A stretch of 64,000 nucleotides of DNA from Thalassotalea psychrophila (GCF_031583595.1 NZ_CP134145.1:4216001-4280000); one strand, 5' to 3'; shown: positions 19,131 through 28,917, counted from the first letter of the stretch. Notes: a model not told the origin generated them from the letters alone. Translations and numbers: made by a program.

Positions 19131-19958
19131 TTAATAATCACGCTCACAACGGTGAGGTTTGATAACATCTTGCCAATTGATTTGTTGGTTGCCAATACCA
19201 ATAAAATCGGGGTTCATTAAACTTTCTCGTTTATTATAAGAAAGAGAGTTTAATTCGCTATCTAAGATAGTGCCACCAGCTTCTTCCAAAATACATTGGC
19301 TAGCTCCTGTGTCCCACTCGCCAGTTGGACCTATTCGTAAATAACAGTCTGTAGTGCCTTCTGCTATCTGGCAACTTTTTAATGAACAGCTCCCTAATGG
19401 TAAGTGATTATATGAATATTCATCACTTAAATATTGGGCCATTACCGCAAGTTTTTGTCTGCGGCTCACGCCAACATTTAACGCCCTTTTGCCATCATAA
19501 CCAGCAACGTTAATTTGCTTTGTAATAAAATTATCTTGCTTGAATGCACCTTTACCAGTTTCAGCAAAATAAGTAACTTCATGTGCAGGAGCATGAATAA
19601 CCCCTATTTTAGGCCAACCATTTTCGATCAAGGCTATATTTACTGCAAAGTCGCCACTACCAGCAATAAATTCACCGGTACCATCTATTGGATCTAATAG
19701 CCAATAACGAGGCCAATGTTCGCGTTCAGCTAACGGTAAATATGGGCTTTCCTCAGAAATAATAGGGATATCAGGTGTTAACCGAGCTAATTCATCTTCT
19801 AATATTTTATTTGCGGCTAAGTCGGCACTTGTTACTGGTGATTCATCGTCTTTAGTAAATTTTTCAAAGTCGCCTTGATGATAAAACCGCATCACTTCAA
19901 CACCAGCTTTTTTGGCACTAGCAATAGCAATATCTAATAAGCTTTGGCTTATTGTCAT
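19131..19958 (-). CDS. cysQ: 3'(2'),5'-bisphosphate nucleotidase CysQ
   Basis: A member of the inositol-monophosphatase superfamily that hydrolyses 3'-phosphoadenosine 5'-phosphate (PAP), a by-product of sulfate assimilation. Metal-binding motifs are visible: ISEES, DPIDGTGEF and GEWDTGASQ, the latter followed by LEEAGG. The length of 275 residues is slightly above E. coli CysQ (246). Its start overlaps the stop of nudE by 4 bases (ATGA), as commonly seen for this pair. Confidence 0.93.
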   Translation of the reverse strand: MTISQSLLDIAIASAKKAGVEVMRFYHQGDFEKFTKDDESPVTSADLAANKILEDELARLTPDIPIISEESPYLPLAEREHWPRYWLLDPIDGTGEFIAGSGDFAVNIALIENGWPKIGVIHAPAHEVTYFAETGKGAFKQDNFITKQINVAGYDGKRALNVGVSRRQKLAVMAQYLSDEYSYNHLPLGSCSLKSCQIAEGTTDCYLRIGPTGEWDTGASQCILEEAGGTILDSELNSLSYNKRESLMNPDFIGIGNQQINWQDVIKPHRCERDY

Positions 19959-20518
19959 TTGTGTCCCTTAAGTATGTCTTTCACAAGCATTAACGCTGAA
20001 ATACTGCGAGCTTCAGTAAAATCAGGTTGCGCGAGTAAATTTTTATAATCACTGAGTTTCCAGTGCACTATTTGTAATGGTTCAGGTTCATCACCTTCAA
20101 GAGCACTTTCATATAAACCACTTGCCATAAATATTTCCATAGTGGCATTGAAAAAAGCCGGAGCCAAACTAACTTTATGCACATAAGTTAACTTGGTTGC
20201 TGCCATTTTTATTTCTTCTTGAAGCTCTCTGTTAGCTGCTACAATAGGCTCTTCACCAGCATCAATTAACCCTTTAGGAAAGCCTAATTGATAAGAATGA
20301 GTACCGGCACAGTACTCTCTAATTAATATGAGAGTGTCATCATCTAACATAGGAACAATTAAAACCGCGCCCCTACCTGCGCCCTTAATTTTCTCATAGC
20401 TGCGCAGCTCATCATTACTAAACTTTAATTCAATTTGCTCAACGGTGACCAAGCGACTTTTTGCAACTTCTTTAGAGGCAAGTATTTCTGGTAATTTAAG
20501 TTTAGCTGATTTATCCAT
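19955..20518 (-). CDS. nudE: ADP-sugar/NADH Nudix hydrolase NudE
   Basis: The Nudix box is visible as GLIDAGEE, seven spacer residues, then RELQEEIKM. The catalytic Glu residues are present, but the usual Gly near the end of the box (EEVGF in E. coli NudE) is Lys here. NudE hydrolyses ADP-linked compounds such as ADP-ribose and NADH. The length of 187 residues matches the family. First gene of the apparent nudE-cysQ-yceI operon and divergent from yrfG, as in related genomes. Confidence 0.93.
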   Translation of the reverse strand: MDKSAKLKLPEILASKEVAKSRLVTVEQIELKFSNDELRSYEKIKGAGRGAVLIVPMLDDDTLILIREYCAGTHSYQLGFPKGLIDAGEEPIVAANRELQEEIKMAATKLTYVHKVSLAPAFFNATMEIFMASGLYESALEGDEPEPLQIVHWKLSDYKNLLAQPDFTEARSISALMLVKDILKGHK

Positions 20519-20697
20519 TTATTTTAGCCTACAACGCTTTTGGGAGATTTTTGATAACTGATATAATGCTTTCATTACAGGTAATTAATGCCTACCATAC
20601 TCACTAATTATATATAAATTATAAGCACTATTTTTACTGCATTATTATATTGTCATTAATATACGCAATTAATCCGTTGTTTTACAGGAATAAATCC

Positions 20698-21372
20698 ATG
20701 TTTGATTGGTCAAAAATTCATACCGTGTTGCTTGATATGGATGGCACACTTCTCGATCTTCATTTTGATAATCATTTTTGGATGGAGCATCTACCAAAAA
20801 GATACGCTCAACATGCTCAAATTAGCTTAGAACAAGCTCATCATTATCTAAAGTCTAGATACCAACAAGTAGAAGGTACGATCTCATGGTATTGTCTAGA
20901 TTATTGGGCTGAGCAAATTAATATGCCAATCACTGAACTGAAAAGAGAAGTTCAACATTTAATTAAACTCAGAGATGATGCTCATGATTTTTTAGTGGCA
21001 TTAAAGCAATCTGGCCGTAAAGTAATATTGGTAACTAATGCACACCCTGACAGCTTATCCCTTAAAATTGAACGTACGCAATTGAATGAATATTTTGATG
21101 AGCTTATTTCATGCCATCAGTTTGGGGTTACTAAGGAATCTCAATTATTGTGGCAACGACTACAGCAACATGTGGGCTTTGATAATGAAAATACCTTGTT
21201 TGTCGATGACAGCATTAACATTCTCGATTCAGCTAAAAATTTCGGCATAAAGCACTTGCTAGCCATTGCTAACCCCGACAGTAAACAAGCGATTAGAGAA
21301 ATTACCGAATATCCGGCAATCACCGATTACAGTGTTTTGTTAAACGAGATAAAAATTCCATTGCAGAGCTGA
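20698..21372 (+). CDS. yrfG: HAD-family GMP/IMP nucleotidase YrfG
   Basis: The ATG at 20698 (MFDWSKIHTVLLDMDGT) has AGGA about 8 bases upstream; a TTG at 20650 is in frame but has no support. HAD motifs are DMDGTL (motif I), VTNAH (motif II) and FVDDSIN (motif III/IV). YrfG dephosphorylates purine nucleotides. The gene is divergent from nudE, a conserved arrangement, and is followed 6 bases later by the patatin gene. Confidence 0.9.
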   Translation: MFDWSKIHTVLLDMDGTLLDLHFDNHFWMEHLPKRYAQHAQISLEQAHHYLKSRYQQVEGTISWYCLDYWAEQINMPITELKREVQHLIKLRDDAHDFLVALKQSGRKVILVTNAHPDSLSLKIERTQLNEYFDELISCHQFGVTKESQLLWQRLQQHVGFDNENTLFVDDSINILDSAKNFGIKHLLAIANPDSKQAIREITEYPAITDYSVLLNEIKIPLQS

Positions 21373-21378
21373 ATTTTA

Positions 21379-22272
21379 ATGAATAAAAAGAACAAACAAA
21401 AAACAGTATCACTAGTTCTTGGTAGTGGTGGCGCAAAAGGATTAGCGCATATTGGTGTAATTCGTTGGCTTGAAGAACATAATTATAAAATTGAATCTAT
21501 TTCTGGTAGTTCAATTGGTGCTTTAGTCGGTGGCATATATGCTGCAGGCCAGTTGGATGTTTATGAAAAATGGGTAAGAGCCATTTCAAAGTTTGATCTT
21601 ATGGTGCTTATGGATATTTCCTGGGATAAAGGTGGTTTTATCAAAGGTGATAAAATTATTAACTCATTAGAAAAGCTTGTTGGCCAGCAAAACATTGAAG
21701 ATTTACCAATCAGCTTTACCGCGATCACCACAGACATTGATAAAGAAAAAGAAATTTGGATTAACAAGGGCGACTTGTTTACTGCCATCAGAGCTTCAAT
21801 ATCTATTCCGATGATTTTCACTCCTTATACCTTTAAGGGTAAACGAGTAATTGATGGTGGAGTATTAAACCCGGTACCTATTGCCCCAACATTTGTCGAT
21901 CATACCGATTTAACCATAGCAGTTAATTTAGGTGGCGCTGCCGAGTATAACAAGGGCAAACGTAGCAATTTAAAAATGATGCGTGAAATAAGTGCTTCAC
22001 CATTTAAAAAGAAAATTCATCGATTTGTTAATAGCCTCACTAAAAACAAACCTAAAGAGCAGCATAATTGGGATGCATACGATGTGGCTAACCACGCGAT
22101 AGATGCGATGCAAAGCCAAATAGCAAGACATCGTTTAGCGGCATCACCACCGAACGTGTTAATTGAAATTCCCCGGAACGCTTGTGGTACATTGGAGTTT
22201 AGTAAGGCAAATGAAATGATAGCGCTAGGCTATGAAAGAACTGCTAGTGCAATGTCTAAACCGGTAAAATAA
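21379..22272 (+). CDS. patatin-like phospholipase (RssA family)
   Basis: The serine-aspartate dyad hydrolase motifs are clear: oxyanion loop GSGGAKG, nucleophile GSSIG (Ser near residue 45), and the Asp in DGGVLNP. The length of 297 residues fits RssA-like cytoplasmic patatins, which act on acyl chains of lipids; the substrate is unknown. It follows yrfG after 6 bases and is probably co-transcribed. The C-terminal third (residues about 215-297) is less conserved. Confidence 0.9.
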   Translation: MNKKNKQKTVSLVLGSGGAKGLAHIGVIRWLEEHNYKIESISGSSIGALVGGIYAAGQLDVYEKWVRAISKFDLMVLMDISWDKGGFIKGDKIINSLEKLVGQQNIEDLPISFTAITTDIDKEKEIWINKGDLFTAIRASISIPMIFTPYTFKGKRVIDGGVLNPVPIAPTFVDHTDLTIAVNLGGAAEYNKGKRSNLKMMREISASPFKKKIHRFVNSLTKNKPKEQHNWDAYDVANHAIDAMQSQIARHRLAASPPNVLIEIPRNACGTLEFSKANEMIALGYERTASAMSKPVK

Positions 22273-22294
22273 ATCCCCTGAACTAACAGGGGAT
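22273..22294 (-). terminator. hairpin terminator between convergent genes
   Basis: An 8-bp perfect GC-rich stem (ATCCCCTG with CAGGGGAT), loop AACTAA, placed just past the patatin stop. On the minus strand it is followed by TTTATTTT, so it best serves the gene at 22301-23086. Confidence 0.75.
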
Positions 22295-22300
22295 AATAAT

Positions 22301-23086
22301 CTAAAACTGGTAGTTCACTTCTACGCGATGGTTACCATCGCTAATATCAACATTTTCGGTCCAGTTAGCAAAATAACGAATATTCATTCGTGGCGTCATT
22401 TGATAAGAAGCAGCAAACTCATGAGTTAACACCGCATCATCGCCTTCCATACCAAAATCTTTGTAATTGTCTGAGCCAGATAATGTTTTTGAATAAAACG
22501 GATTATAATTTAGCCATATTTTGTCTGTTAAAGTGATTTTAGAATACATACCAACAGTCGCATAAGTCCCCATTACTGAGTAACCACTATCTGTTGTACC
22601 ATCATCCTCTAGTACATTATTGCCAAACGCGACGCCAGCACCAGCAAGAGGGAAGAACTGAAACATCCCCATTTTAGGTAATGCCTGCATCAAGTTATAA
22701 CCTGCAGAACCCGTTTCAGAATCGACATTGTAAGTCATATCAATTTGTGTACCGCGGCCATTTACAGTATTTAGTTCAAAATTACGAAAACGAAATGAAT
22801 CAATTGAATTATCTTTTGCGTGGTTGCTATCCCAGCCCAGTGTTTCACCGGCAACACCCATGATCTCAAGTACATTCATACCCATTTTAGTTGGGCTACC
22901 TGTATCGTAAGATTCACCGTATTTAAAGTTTAAACCTTTGTTTGTAACGCCAACACCACCTTGAGTATATACAGCTGTTGGATCAGACATGTCCTGAACA
23001 TCTTCGTCAGTTTCAGTTTCTGAAAAACTTGCGGTACTGACCAGGAGCAATGATGTAGCGATAGAAAATCGAAATATATTAGCCAT
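22301..23086 (-). CDS. outer-membrane beta-barrel protein, function unknown
   Basis: The ATG at 23086 has AAGG 8 bases upstream; the TTG just before it is less likely. A signal peptide ends around FSETE (residue 22). The rest has alternating polar and aromatic strands (for example NFELNTV, INYNP-like and RYFANWTE segments) and ends in NYQF, a terminal Phe recognised by the BAM machinery. These features support a small barrel of about 10 or more strands. No specific family was recognised. Confidence 0.75.
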   Translation of the reverse strand: MANIFRFSIATSLLLVSTASFSETETDEDVQDMSDPTAVYTQGGVGVTNKGLNFKYGESYDTGSPTKMGMNVLEIMGVAGETLGWDSNHAKDNSIDSFRFRNFELNTVNGRGTQIDMTYNVDSETGSAGYNLMQALPKMGMFQFFPLAGAGVAFGNNVLEDDGTTDSGYSVMGTYATVGMYSKITLTDKIWLNYNPFYSKTLSGSDNYKDFGMEGDDAVLTHEFAASYQMTPRMNIRYFANWTENVDISDGNHRVEVNYQF

Positions 23087-23227
23087 CAAAAAACCTTAGT
23101 AACATTATAAATAAGGTTAAATTTTACAATCTAAATATTGCTATAGATAATTACATAGACCGATTACCAATATACGTTTAAAGCATAATTTAGCGACTGT
23201 ATATAAATAAGCGTAAAGTAGGAGATT

Positions 23228-23252
23228 CGAACTAGGGGATTTCCCTAGTTCG
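23228..23252. repeat. short inverted repeat next to the pepD stop
   Basis: A 10-bp perfect stem (CGAACTAGGG with CCCTAGTTCG) and 5-base loop, 11 bases past the end of pepD. It may be a transcription end or an mRNA 3' stabiliser; no T-run follows on either strand. Confidence 0.6.
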
Positions 23253-23262
23253 ATAAATTATT

Positions 23263-24723
23263 TTAGTTCCGAGCAGGAATATTCGCTAACACTGCAGTTA
23301 ATAATTTCCAATATTGTGCAACGGTTGCAATTTCAACTTTCTCATCTGGAGAGTGCGGAAATTTAATTGTTGGGCCAATTGATACCATGTCCAAATGTGG
23401 GTACTCAGTTTTAAATAAACCACACTCTAAACCCGCATGAATTACCATAACCTCAGGTACTTTATTAAAGTTTTCTTGGTAAGTGTCACGCACAACATTC
23501 ATAATTTCAGAGTTGGTACTTGGCTTCCAACCTGGGTATGCACCGGAAAACTCAACTTTAGCGCCAGCTAAAGTAAATACTGACTCAACCATTTCTTCAG
23601 TTTCCATACGGCCATCGTCATGTAGGCTTCGAATCAAGCATAACGCGATAAATTTAGGTCCTTTACAACGTAGTACGCCTAAGTTTAATGAAGTTTCCAC
23701 AACCCCCTCAATATCATCGCTCATTCGAACTACGCCATTAACGCAGCCATTCAGTGCCAATAAAATTTTATTCTGGCAAGCTTGTGTCCACATTTGTTCA
23801 AACGTTTCAGGTTGAATAAGTAACATTGAAATGTCAGGTTCAACAACATGTAAGTTTGCTCTAATCGTTGTTAAGTAATGACCAAATGCTGTCTTTAATG
23901 CCTCGACGTTTTCACTAGCAACTACAAAGCTAGCATTAGCTTCACGTGGAATTGCATTGCGTAAACTACCGCCATTAAGCTCAGTTAACTGAATGCCAAA
24001 TTCTCTGCTAGCTTGTAATAAAAAGCGCACCAACAGCTTATTAGCGTTTGCGCGGCCGGTATGAATATCAACACCAGAGTGACCGCCTTTTAAACCTGAA
24101 ATAGACAAGTTAAATGATTCAAACCCAATTGGTACTGCTTCGCTCTCAAGTTTAAAAGTTGCACTGGCATCTACACCACCAGCACACCCCATGTATACTT
24201 CACCTTCTTGTTCAGAGTCAGTATTAATTAAAATCTCACCGTCTAACCAACCTGCTTCTAAACCAAAGGCACCGCTCATGCCTGCTTCTTCATCAATAGT
24301 AACAAGAACTTCTAAAGGACCATGTTCTACATCACTGCTAGCAAGCACCGCCATTGCAGAAGATAAACCAATGCCATTATCTGCACCCAAGGTTGTGCCT
24401 TGAGCTGTAACCCAGTCACCATCAATATAAGGACGAATAGGGTCGGTTAAAAAGTCATGCTTAGTATCGCTATTTTTTTGCGGTACCATATCCATATGCG
24501 CCTGCAATATAACGCCCTTACGATTTTCCATGCCTTGAGTTGCTGGCTTTTTAATAAATAAATTGCCAACAGTGTCTTCTTTAACACTTAAACCTTGTTC
24601 TTTAGCCCATTGTTGGATCCAAAGAGATATTTTTTGCTCATGCTTCGACGGATGTGGAATGCTACAAATATTGGCAAAGATTTGCCATAAACTGCTTGGG
24701 GATAGTTGACTTAAATCTGACAT
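23263..24723 (-). CDS. pepD: cytosolic aminoacyl-histidine dipeptidase PepD
   Basis: An M20-family zinc dipeptidase of 486 residues (E. coli PepD is 485) that hydrolyses Xaa-His dipeptides such as carnosine. Visible metal-site motifs are QAHMDMVPQ, TLGADNGIG and TIDEEAGMSGA, with the lid-domain GGHSGVDIHTGRANA and the late ISP-type GPTIKFPHSPDE. No signal peptide, so it is cytoplasmic. A perfect hairpin lies 22 bases upstream of the ATG. Confidence 0.95.
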   Translation of the reverse strand: MSDLSQLSPSSLWQIFANICSIPHPSKHEQKISLWIQQWAKEQGLSVKEDTVGNLFIKKPATQGMENRKGVILQAHMDMVPQKNSDTKHDFLTDPIRPYIDGDWVTAQGTTLGADNGIGLSSAMAVLASSDVEHGPLEVLVTIDEEAGMSGAFGLEAGWLDGEILINTDSEQEGEVYMGCAGGVDASATFKLESEAVPIGFESFNLSISGLKGGHSGVDIHTGRANANKLLVRFLLQASREFGIQLTELNGGSLRNAIPREANASFVVASENVEALKTAFGHYLTTIRANLHVVEPDISMLLIQPETFEQMWTQACQNKILLALNGCVNGVVRMSDDIEGVVETSLNLGVLRCKGPKFIALCLIRSLHDDGRMETEEMVESVFTLAGAKVEFSGAYPGWKPSTNSEIMNVVRDTYQENFNKVPEVMVIHAGLECGLFKTEYPHLDMVSIGPTIKFPHSPDEKVEIATVAQYWKLLTAVLANIPARN

Positions 24724-24744
24724 GTTTTTCTCTTAAAATAAAAG

Positions 24745-24772
24745 TGACTGACTATGTATTCATAGTCAGTCA
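24745..24772 (-). terminator. perfect hairpin between slmA and pepD
   Basis: A 12-bp perfect stem (TGACTGACTATG) with a TATT loop. On the minus strand it is followed by CTTTTATTTT, a fair T-rich tail, so it could end the slmA transcript or act as a leader structure for pepD. The remaining roughly 240 bases up to 25010 are AT-rich, with nothing else recognised. Confidence 0.55.
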
Positions 24773-25010
24773 TTAGTGTTTGGTCTTAGTATAGTTGAGT
24801 GTAGGTTTTTAATACCAGTTCGCGTAATGATGTGATCAAATGAGAATGATATATAAAGTTTTAGAACAACTGAAATTTTAAATAGATAGTTATTCATATC
24901 TTTTTGAAATTTCAGGAAGTTATCAAGCTTTATCTACATTCCCGAAGGGTAACTCATACGTTGTTTATTTGAGTTACTCAATGAGCGGATCATTATACGG
25001 ATTGGTATAA

Positions 25011-25595
25011 CTAGCAACCTGACATTAAAAATTGCCACTGTTCGGCAAAGCTTTCACTTGGTTTTTTCTCAAAGCCAGAGCGGACATATTGGCTAATTTT
25101 ACCTTCACAAAAGGCAAGAATAATATTAGCTAAGGCTAATTCATTAATTGGTAAACCTTTACCCTCACGTAACTTACGCTCACGTAAAATTTGCTTCAAT
25201 TGAGTTTCAAGCTTTTCAAATAGCTGATGTACGCGTACACGTAAACGCTCATTCTCACCCACTAATGCATCACCCGCTAATATGCGACTCATACCTGGAT
25301 TACGCTCTGCAAATACTAAGATAACGTGGGTAATATGATGACAACGCACCATAGTTTCTTTTTGATCCGCTAAAATTAAATTGATACGAGAAAATAATGA
25401 CTCTTCAATATATTCTATCAGGCCTTCAAACATGCGCGCTTTAGAAGGGAAGTGACGATATAAAGCCGCTTCTGAAAAGCCAACTTCACCGGCTAACTTC
25501 GCCGTAGTAATTCGCTGTCCAGGGCTTGTCTCTAACATATGAGCAAGACATTCTAAAATTTGCTGTTTACGATTTGGTTTTTTATTATCTGACAT
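25011..25595 (-). CDS. slmA: nucleoid occlusion factor SlmA (TetR family)
   Basis: The 194-residue protein starts with a TetR-type helix-turn-helix ([21 protein letters not shown], residues about 28-48), and its body resembles SlmA throughout ([17 protein letters not shown], [19 protein letters not shown]). SlmA binds specific chromosomal sites and blocks FtsZ ring assembly over the nucleoid. It is next to dut and coaBC, the conserved slmA neighbourhood. Confidence 0.95.
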   Translation of the reverse strand: MSDNKKPNRKQQILECLAHMLETSPGQRITTAKLAGEVGFSEAALYRHFPSKARMFEGLIEYIEESLFSRINLILADQKETMVRCHHITHVILVFAERNPGMSRILAGDALVGENERLRVRVHQLFEKLETQLKQILRERKLREGKGLPINELALANIILAFCEGKISQYVRSGFEKKPSESFAEQWQFLMSGC

Positions 25596-25630
25596 ATTTT
25601 TATTTTTCTTTTTCTTTACTTATAAATTTT

Positions 25631-26104
25631 TTATTTATTGCCGGTATGGCCAAAGCCGCCATGCCCACGTCTTGTAGATTCAAAACTATTTACTATTTCA
25701 AATTCAGCTTGGACAACCGGTAAAAACACTAACTGGGCAATTCTATCGCCAGGAGTAATAGTGTAGCTTTTCTTGCCTCTATTCCAGCAAGAAACCATTA
25801 ACGGCCCTTGGTAATCTGAATCAATTAAACCAACCAAATTACCTAATACAATACCGTGTTTATGACCTAAGCCAGAACGCGGTAATATAGTTGCACACAA
25901 TTGTGGATCTTCTATAAACACCGAGATACCGGTTGGAATTAATTGAGTTTCACCGGGCTCTATTACTAACTCAGTTGCCATACACGCGCACAAATCTATG
26001 CCTGCGGATCCTAGCGTAGCGTAATTTGGCAGTGGAAATTCAGTGCCAATCCTATGGTCTAAAATTTTTAGCTTTATTGGCTTTTTATCAAGATCGTTAA
26101 TCAT
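25631..26104 (-). CDS. dut: deoxyuridine 5'-triphosphate nucleotidohydrolase
   Basis: The five dUTPase motifs are visible: [37 protein letters not shown] and the C-terminal [10 protein letters not shown] that closes over the substrate. The trimeric enzyme converts dUTP to dUMP and pyrophosphate. The ATG at 26104 (MINDLDKK) has AGGA 8 bases upstream and overlaps the coaBC stop by 8 bases; an ATG 5 codons earlier lacks such a site. Part of a coaBC-dut pair. Confidence 0.95.
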   Translation of the reverse strand: MINDLDKKPIKLKILDHRIGTEFPLPNYATLGSAGIDLCACMATELVIEPGETQLIPTGISVFIEDPQLCATILPRSGLGHKHGIVLGNLVGLIDSDYQGPLMVSCWNRGKKSYTITPGDRIAQLVFLPVVQAEFEIVNSFESTRRGHGGFGHTGNK

Positions 26105-27302
26105 CTTGCATCCTGTCATTGATTAATACTACTAACTGTTCTGCGAGTTGTCTTTTACCCGTTAGTGGTAAATCTATACTGCCATTATGCCAAAATACTT
26201 TTAAAGCATTGTCATCACTGTTAAAGCCTTGCCCTTGTTTAGCAACATCATTAGCAGCAATCATATCTAAATTTTTACGGGCTAGTTTACCCTTAGCGTA
26301 ATGTTCAACATCTTGTGTTTCTGCGGCAAAACCAACAGTAAAAGGTTTATTTTTTAAAGCGGCAACACTAGCAACAATGTCTGGATTTTTAACAAGCTCA
26401 ATGCTCATTTCATCATTAGTGCTAGTTTTCTTTATTTTATGTTCGCTAATTTTTGCCACTTTATAATCGGCAACTGCTGCACAAGCAATAAACACATCGG
26501 CACTTATTGTTTGTTCTAAAGCAACTTCATGCATGTTCTCTGCACTTTGCACGTCAATGCGGTTGCAGTTGGATGGTGTAGCTAAATTTACTGGACCGGC
26601 AATTAGTGTAACTGTTGCACCAAAGCTTTGCGCAGCATCGGCTATCGAAAAGCCCATTTTTCCAGAAGAGTGATTTGAAATATAACGCACAGGGTCAATT
26701 GCTTCACGTGTAGGTCCAGCGGTTATTACCCAATGTTGACCAGCTAAAGATTGATTAGCATTAAAATGTTTTATGCAATGTTCAACAATATCATCAGGCT
26801 CTATCATTCGACCATAGCCCACATCACCACAAGCTTGTTCACCTGCGCCTGGCCCCCAAACATGAATGCCACGTCGAGTGATCACCGTCATATTTTCTTG
26901 GGTAGCTTTGGCATGCCACATTTGCTGATTCATTGCTGGAGCTACCGCAATAGGTGCAGCTGTAGCTAAACAAATAGTAGCAAGAAGATCATCAGCCATA
27001 CCGGCACTTAATCTAGCAATGGTATTAGCTGTTGCCGGAGCAATTAAAATTAAATCAGCCCACTTAGCGAGTTCAATATGACCCATCGCTGCTTCAGCAG
27101 CAGGATCAAGTAAACTGTCAGCAACAGGGTTACCTGACACAGCTTGAAGTGTTAATGGCGTTATAAAGGCTTTACCACCATTTGTAATCACCACTCTTAC
27201 GTTGGCACCTTGATCTTTTAAGCGTCGCACTAACTCAGCACTTTTATATGCGGCTATTCCGCCAGTAACGCCTAAAACGATATTTTTATTCTGTAAAAAC
27301 AT
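26097..27302 (-). CDS. coaBC: bifunctional phosphopantothenoylcysteine decarboxylase / phosphopantothenate-cysteine ligase
   Basis: The N-terminal flavin-dependent CoaC domain (residues about 1-180) shows GGIAAYK, the PAMNQQMW motif and the catalytic-loop Cys in [10 protein letters not shown]. The C-terminal CoaB ligase domain (about 185-401) begins with [26 protein letters not shown] and has KIKK near residue 294 of the active site. It carries out two steps of coenzyme A synthesis. It faces radC across a 194-base AT-rich gap and continues into dut. Confidence 0.95.
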   Translation of the reverse strand: MFLQNKNIVLGVTGGIAAYKSAELVRRLKDQGANVRVVITNGGKAFITPLTLQAVSGNPVADSLLDPAAEAAMGHIELAKWADLILIAPATANTIARLSAGMADDLLATICLATAAPIAVAPAMNQQMWHAKATQENMTVITRRGIHVWGPGAGEQACGDVGYGRMIEPDDIVEHCIKHFNANQSLAGQHWVITAGPTREAIDPVRYISNHSSGKMGFSIADAAQSFGATVTLIAGPVNLATPSNCNRIDVQSAENMHEVALEQTISADVFIACAAVADYKVAKISEHKIKKTSTNDEMSIELVKNPDIVASVAALKNKPFTVGFAAETQDVEHYAKGKLARKNLDMIAANDVAKQGQGFNSDDNALKVFWHNGSIDLPLTGKRQLAEQLVVLINDRMQDD

Positions 27303-27496
27303 CTACACCTGCTAATATTATTAATTACTTATATAACTATATAAGTAATGCTATTTATTAATTGCGTTAAGATAACACGTAATGGATAGTAGATTAAATA
27401 CTATTAGTGAGTATTTACATACATTTATAGATAGTAAATAAAGTTTTGTTTATACCTACACAGTTATAACAGCGCAAATTGCAAGGAAGCAGTTTT

Positions 27497-28168
27497 ATGT
27501 TAAAAGATTGGCCCATTCAAGAACGTCCCCGTGAAAAACTACTATCTTTAGGTGCCCACAGCTTAAGTGATGCTGAGTTATTAGCTATATTCCTACGCAC
27601 TGGTGTAAAAGGCTATGATGTGGTTGAAATGTCTCGCCACTTATTAAAGCACTTTGGCAGTTTACATAATGTATTTGCTAGCGACTGCGATAGTTTTTGC
27701 CAGCAATATGGTTTAGGCAAGGCTAAATATGTGCAATTACAAGCTTGCTTAGAAATGTCGAGAAGGTATTTAGCTTCTAAACTAACTCAAGGAAAAAGTT
27801 TAACCTCATCAAGCCAAACAAAAGATTATTTAATATCCGAGTTAAAACACGAACCCCATGAAGTGTTTGCAATATTGTTTTTAGACAATCAACATAACAT
27901 TATTTGTTTTAAAAAATTATTCTTTGGCACTATCGATGCGGCAACAGTTTATCCAAGAGTAGTGGTAGAAAGTGCCTTAAAGTTTAAATCTGCCGCTATT
28001 ATTTTATCGCATAACCACCCTTCTGGAATTGCAGAACCGAGCTTAGCCGACAAACAAATAACCCAAAGATTGATAAAAGCATTAGCATTAGTCGATATTA
28101 GAGTACTTGATCACATAATTATTGCCGGTCACCTCACATGTTCATTAGCCGAACGCGGGGACATGTAG
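27497..28168 (+). CDS. radC: RadC family JAB/MPN-domain protein
   Basis: The ATG at 27497 has AAGGA about 10 bases upstream and gives MLKDWPIQERPREKLL, the usual RadC start. A helix-hairpin-helix region precedes the C-terminal JAMM metalloprotease-like motif SHNHPSG followed by an Asp in SLAD. The role is uncertain despite the name; the E. coli radC102 repair phenotype was traced to recG. The gene is at its normal place, between coaBC and rpmBG. Confidence 0.94.
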   Translation: MLKDWPIQERPREKLLSLGAHSLSDAELLAIFLRTGVKGYDVVEMSRHLLKHFGSLHNVFASDCDSFCQQYGLGKAKYVQLQACLEMSRRYLASKLTQGKSLTSSSQTKDYLISELKHEPHEVFAILFLDNQHNIICFKKLFFGTIDAATVYPRVVVESALKFKSAAIILSHNHPSGIAEPSLADKQITQRLIKALALVDIRVLDHIIIAGHLTCSLAERGDM

Positions 28169-28250
28169 AGACATTTTTGGCTAAAAATTGTCAAAATGAA
28201 TGTTTTTTCACCTATTAACTAAAATTAATTGTATAAAAACGTAATTTCGT

Positions 28251-28279
28251 TTGGGATCTCAGCTAAAAATCAGTATAAT
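28251..28279 (+). promoter_or_regulatory. candidate sigma-70 promoter P1 for rpmBG
   Basis: TTGGGA at 28251-28256, 17 bases, then a perfect TATAAT at 28274-28279. It lies 155 bases before the rpmB start. Confidence 0.65.
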
Positions 28280-28322
28280 CGCGCCCATTACAAACAACAG
28301 CTTAATTTGTAGCCGATAAAGC

Positions 28323-28351
28323 TTGATCATTTGAAAAGACGCCTATATAAT
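28323..28351 (+). promoter_or_regulatory. candidate sigma-70 promoter P2 for rpmBG
   Basis: TTGATC at 28323-28328, 17 bases, then a perfect TATAAT at 28346-28351. Downstream, the roughly 80-base leader contains a GATCCC/GGGATT pairing and the palindrome AGCTCGAGCT at about 28399-28408, just ahead of rpmB. Confidence 0.6.
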
Positions 28352-28434
28352 TTGCGACCTTTTTCAGGATCCCGCGGCGACGGCCTTGGGATTTAAACAA
28401 GCTCGAGCTGAAATAATTTTTGGAGTGACTCACA

Positions 28435-28671
28435 ATGTCTAAGATTTGCCAAGTAACAGGCAAGAAACCGATGGTAGGTAACAACCGTTCTCACGCGTTG
28501 AACTCTACTCGTCGTCGTTTTTTACCAAACCTACAAACACACCGTTTTTGGGTAGAAAGTGAAAACCGTTTTGTAAAATTACGTTTAACACCGAAAGGTA
28601 TGCGTATTATCGATAAGAATGGTATTGATTCTGTATTAGCAGATATCCGTGCCCGTGGCGAAAAGATCTAA
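28435..28671 (+). CDS. rpmB: 50S ribosomal protein L28
   Basis: The 78-residue product ([20 protein letters not shown]) matches L28 over its whole length, including the [11 protein letters not shown] segment. GGAG lies about 9 bases before the ATG. It is followed 11 bases later by rpmG, the standard L28-L33 operon, with two good sigma-70 promoters upstream. Confidence 0.97.
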   Translation: MSKICQVTGKKPMVGNNRSHALNSTRRRFLPNLQTHRFWVESENRFVKLRLTPKGMRIIDKNGIDSVLADIRARGEKI

Positions 28672-28682
28672 GGAACTGAATC

Positions 28683-28838
28683 ATGCGCGATAAAATCCGT
28701 TTAGTTTCATCTGCAGGTACTGGTCATTTTTATACTACTGATAAAAATAAAAAGACTATGCCAGAAAAGATGGAAATCAAAAAGTTTGATCCACGAGTTC
28801 GCAAGCACGTGATCTACAAAGAAGCTAAAATCAAGTAA
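28683..28838 (+). CDS. rpmG: 50S ribosomal protein L33
   Basis: A short gene of 51 codons starting [20 protein letters not shown] and ending [11 protein letters not shown], the full length of L33. It lacks the zinc-binding CxxC pairs (the C- form), so it needs no zinc. AAGGA lies about 8 bases before the ATG. Second gene of rpmBG, followed by a strong terminator. Confidence 0.97.
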   Translation: MRDKIRLVSSAGTGHFYTTDKNKKTMPEKMEIKKFDPRVRKHVIYKEAKIK

Positions 28839-28854
28839 TTGATAATCTTCTAAT

Positions 28855-28886
28855 AAAAAACCTAGCTTATAGCTAGGTTTTTTTTT
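28855..28886. terminator. strong bidirectional Rho-independent terminator
   Basis: Six A, then CCTAGCT, TAT loop, AGCTAGG and nine T. It ends rpmBG on the plus strand; the matching A-run gives a T-run for the lysE-type gene (28918-29511) on the minus strand. Confidence 0.92.
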
Positions 28887-28917
28887 ACTTTAAATTTACT
28901 GAAACTAATAAAATTAT

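Noticed and set aside
23228..23252. tRNA-like T-loop (GATTCGAACT)
   Set aside because: The sequence is part of a short perfect inverted repeat; no acceptor, D or anticodon arms can be folded around it.
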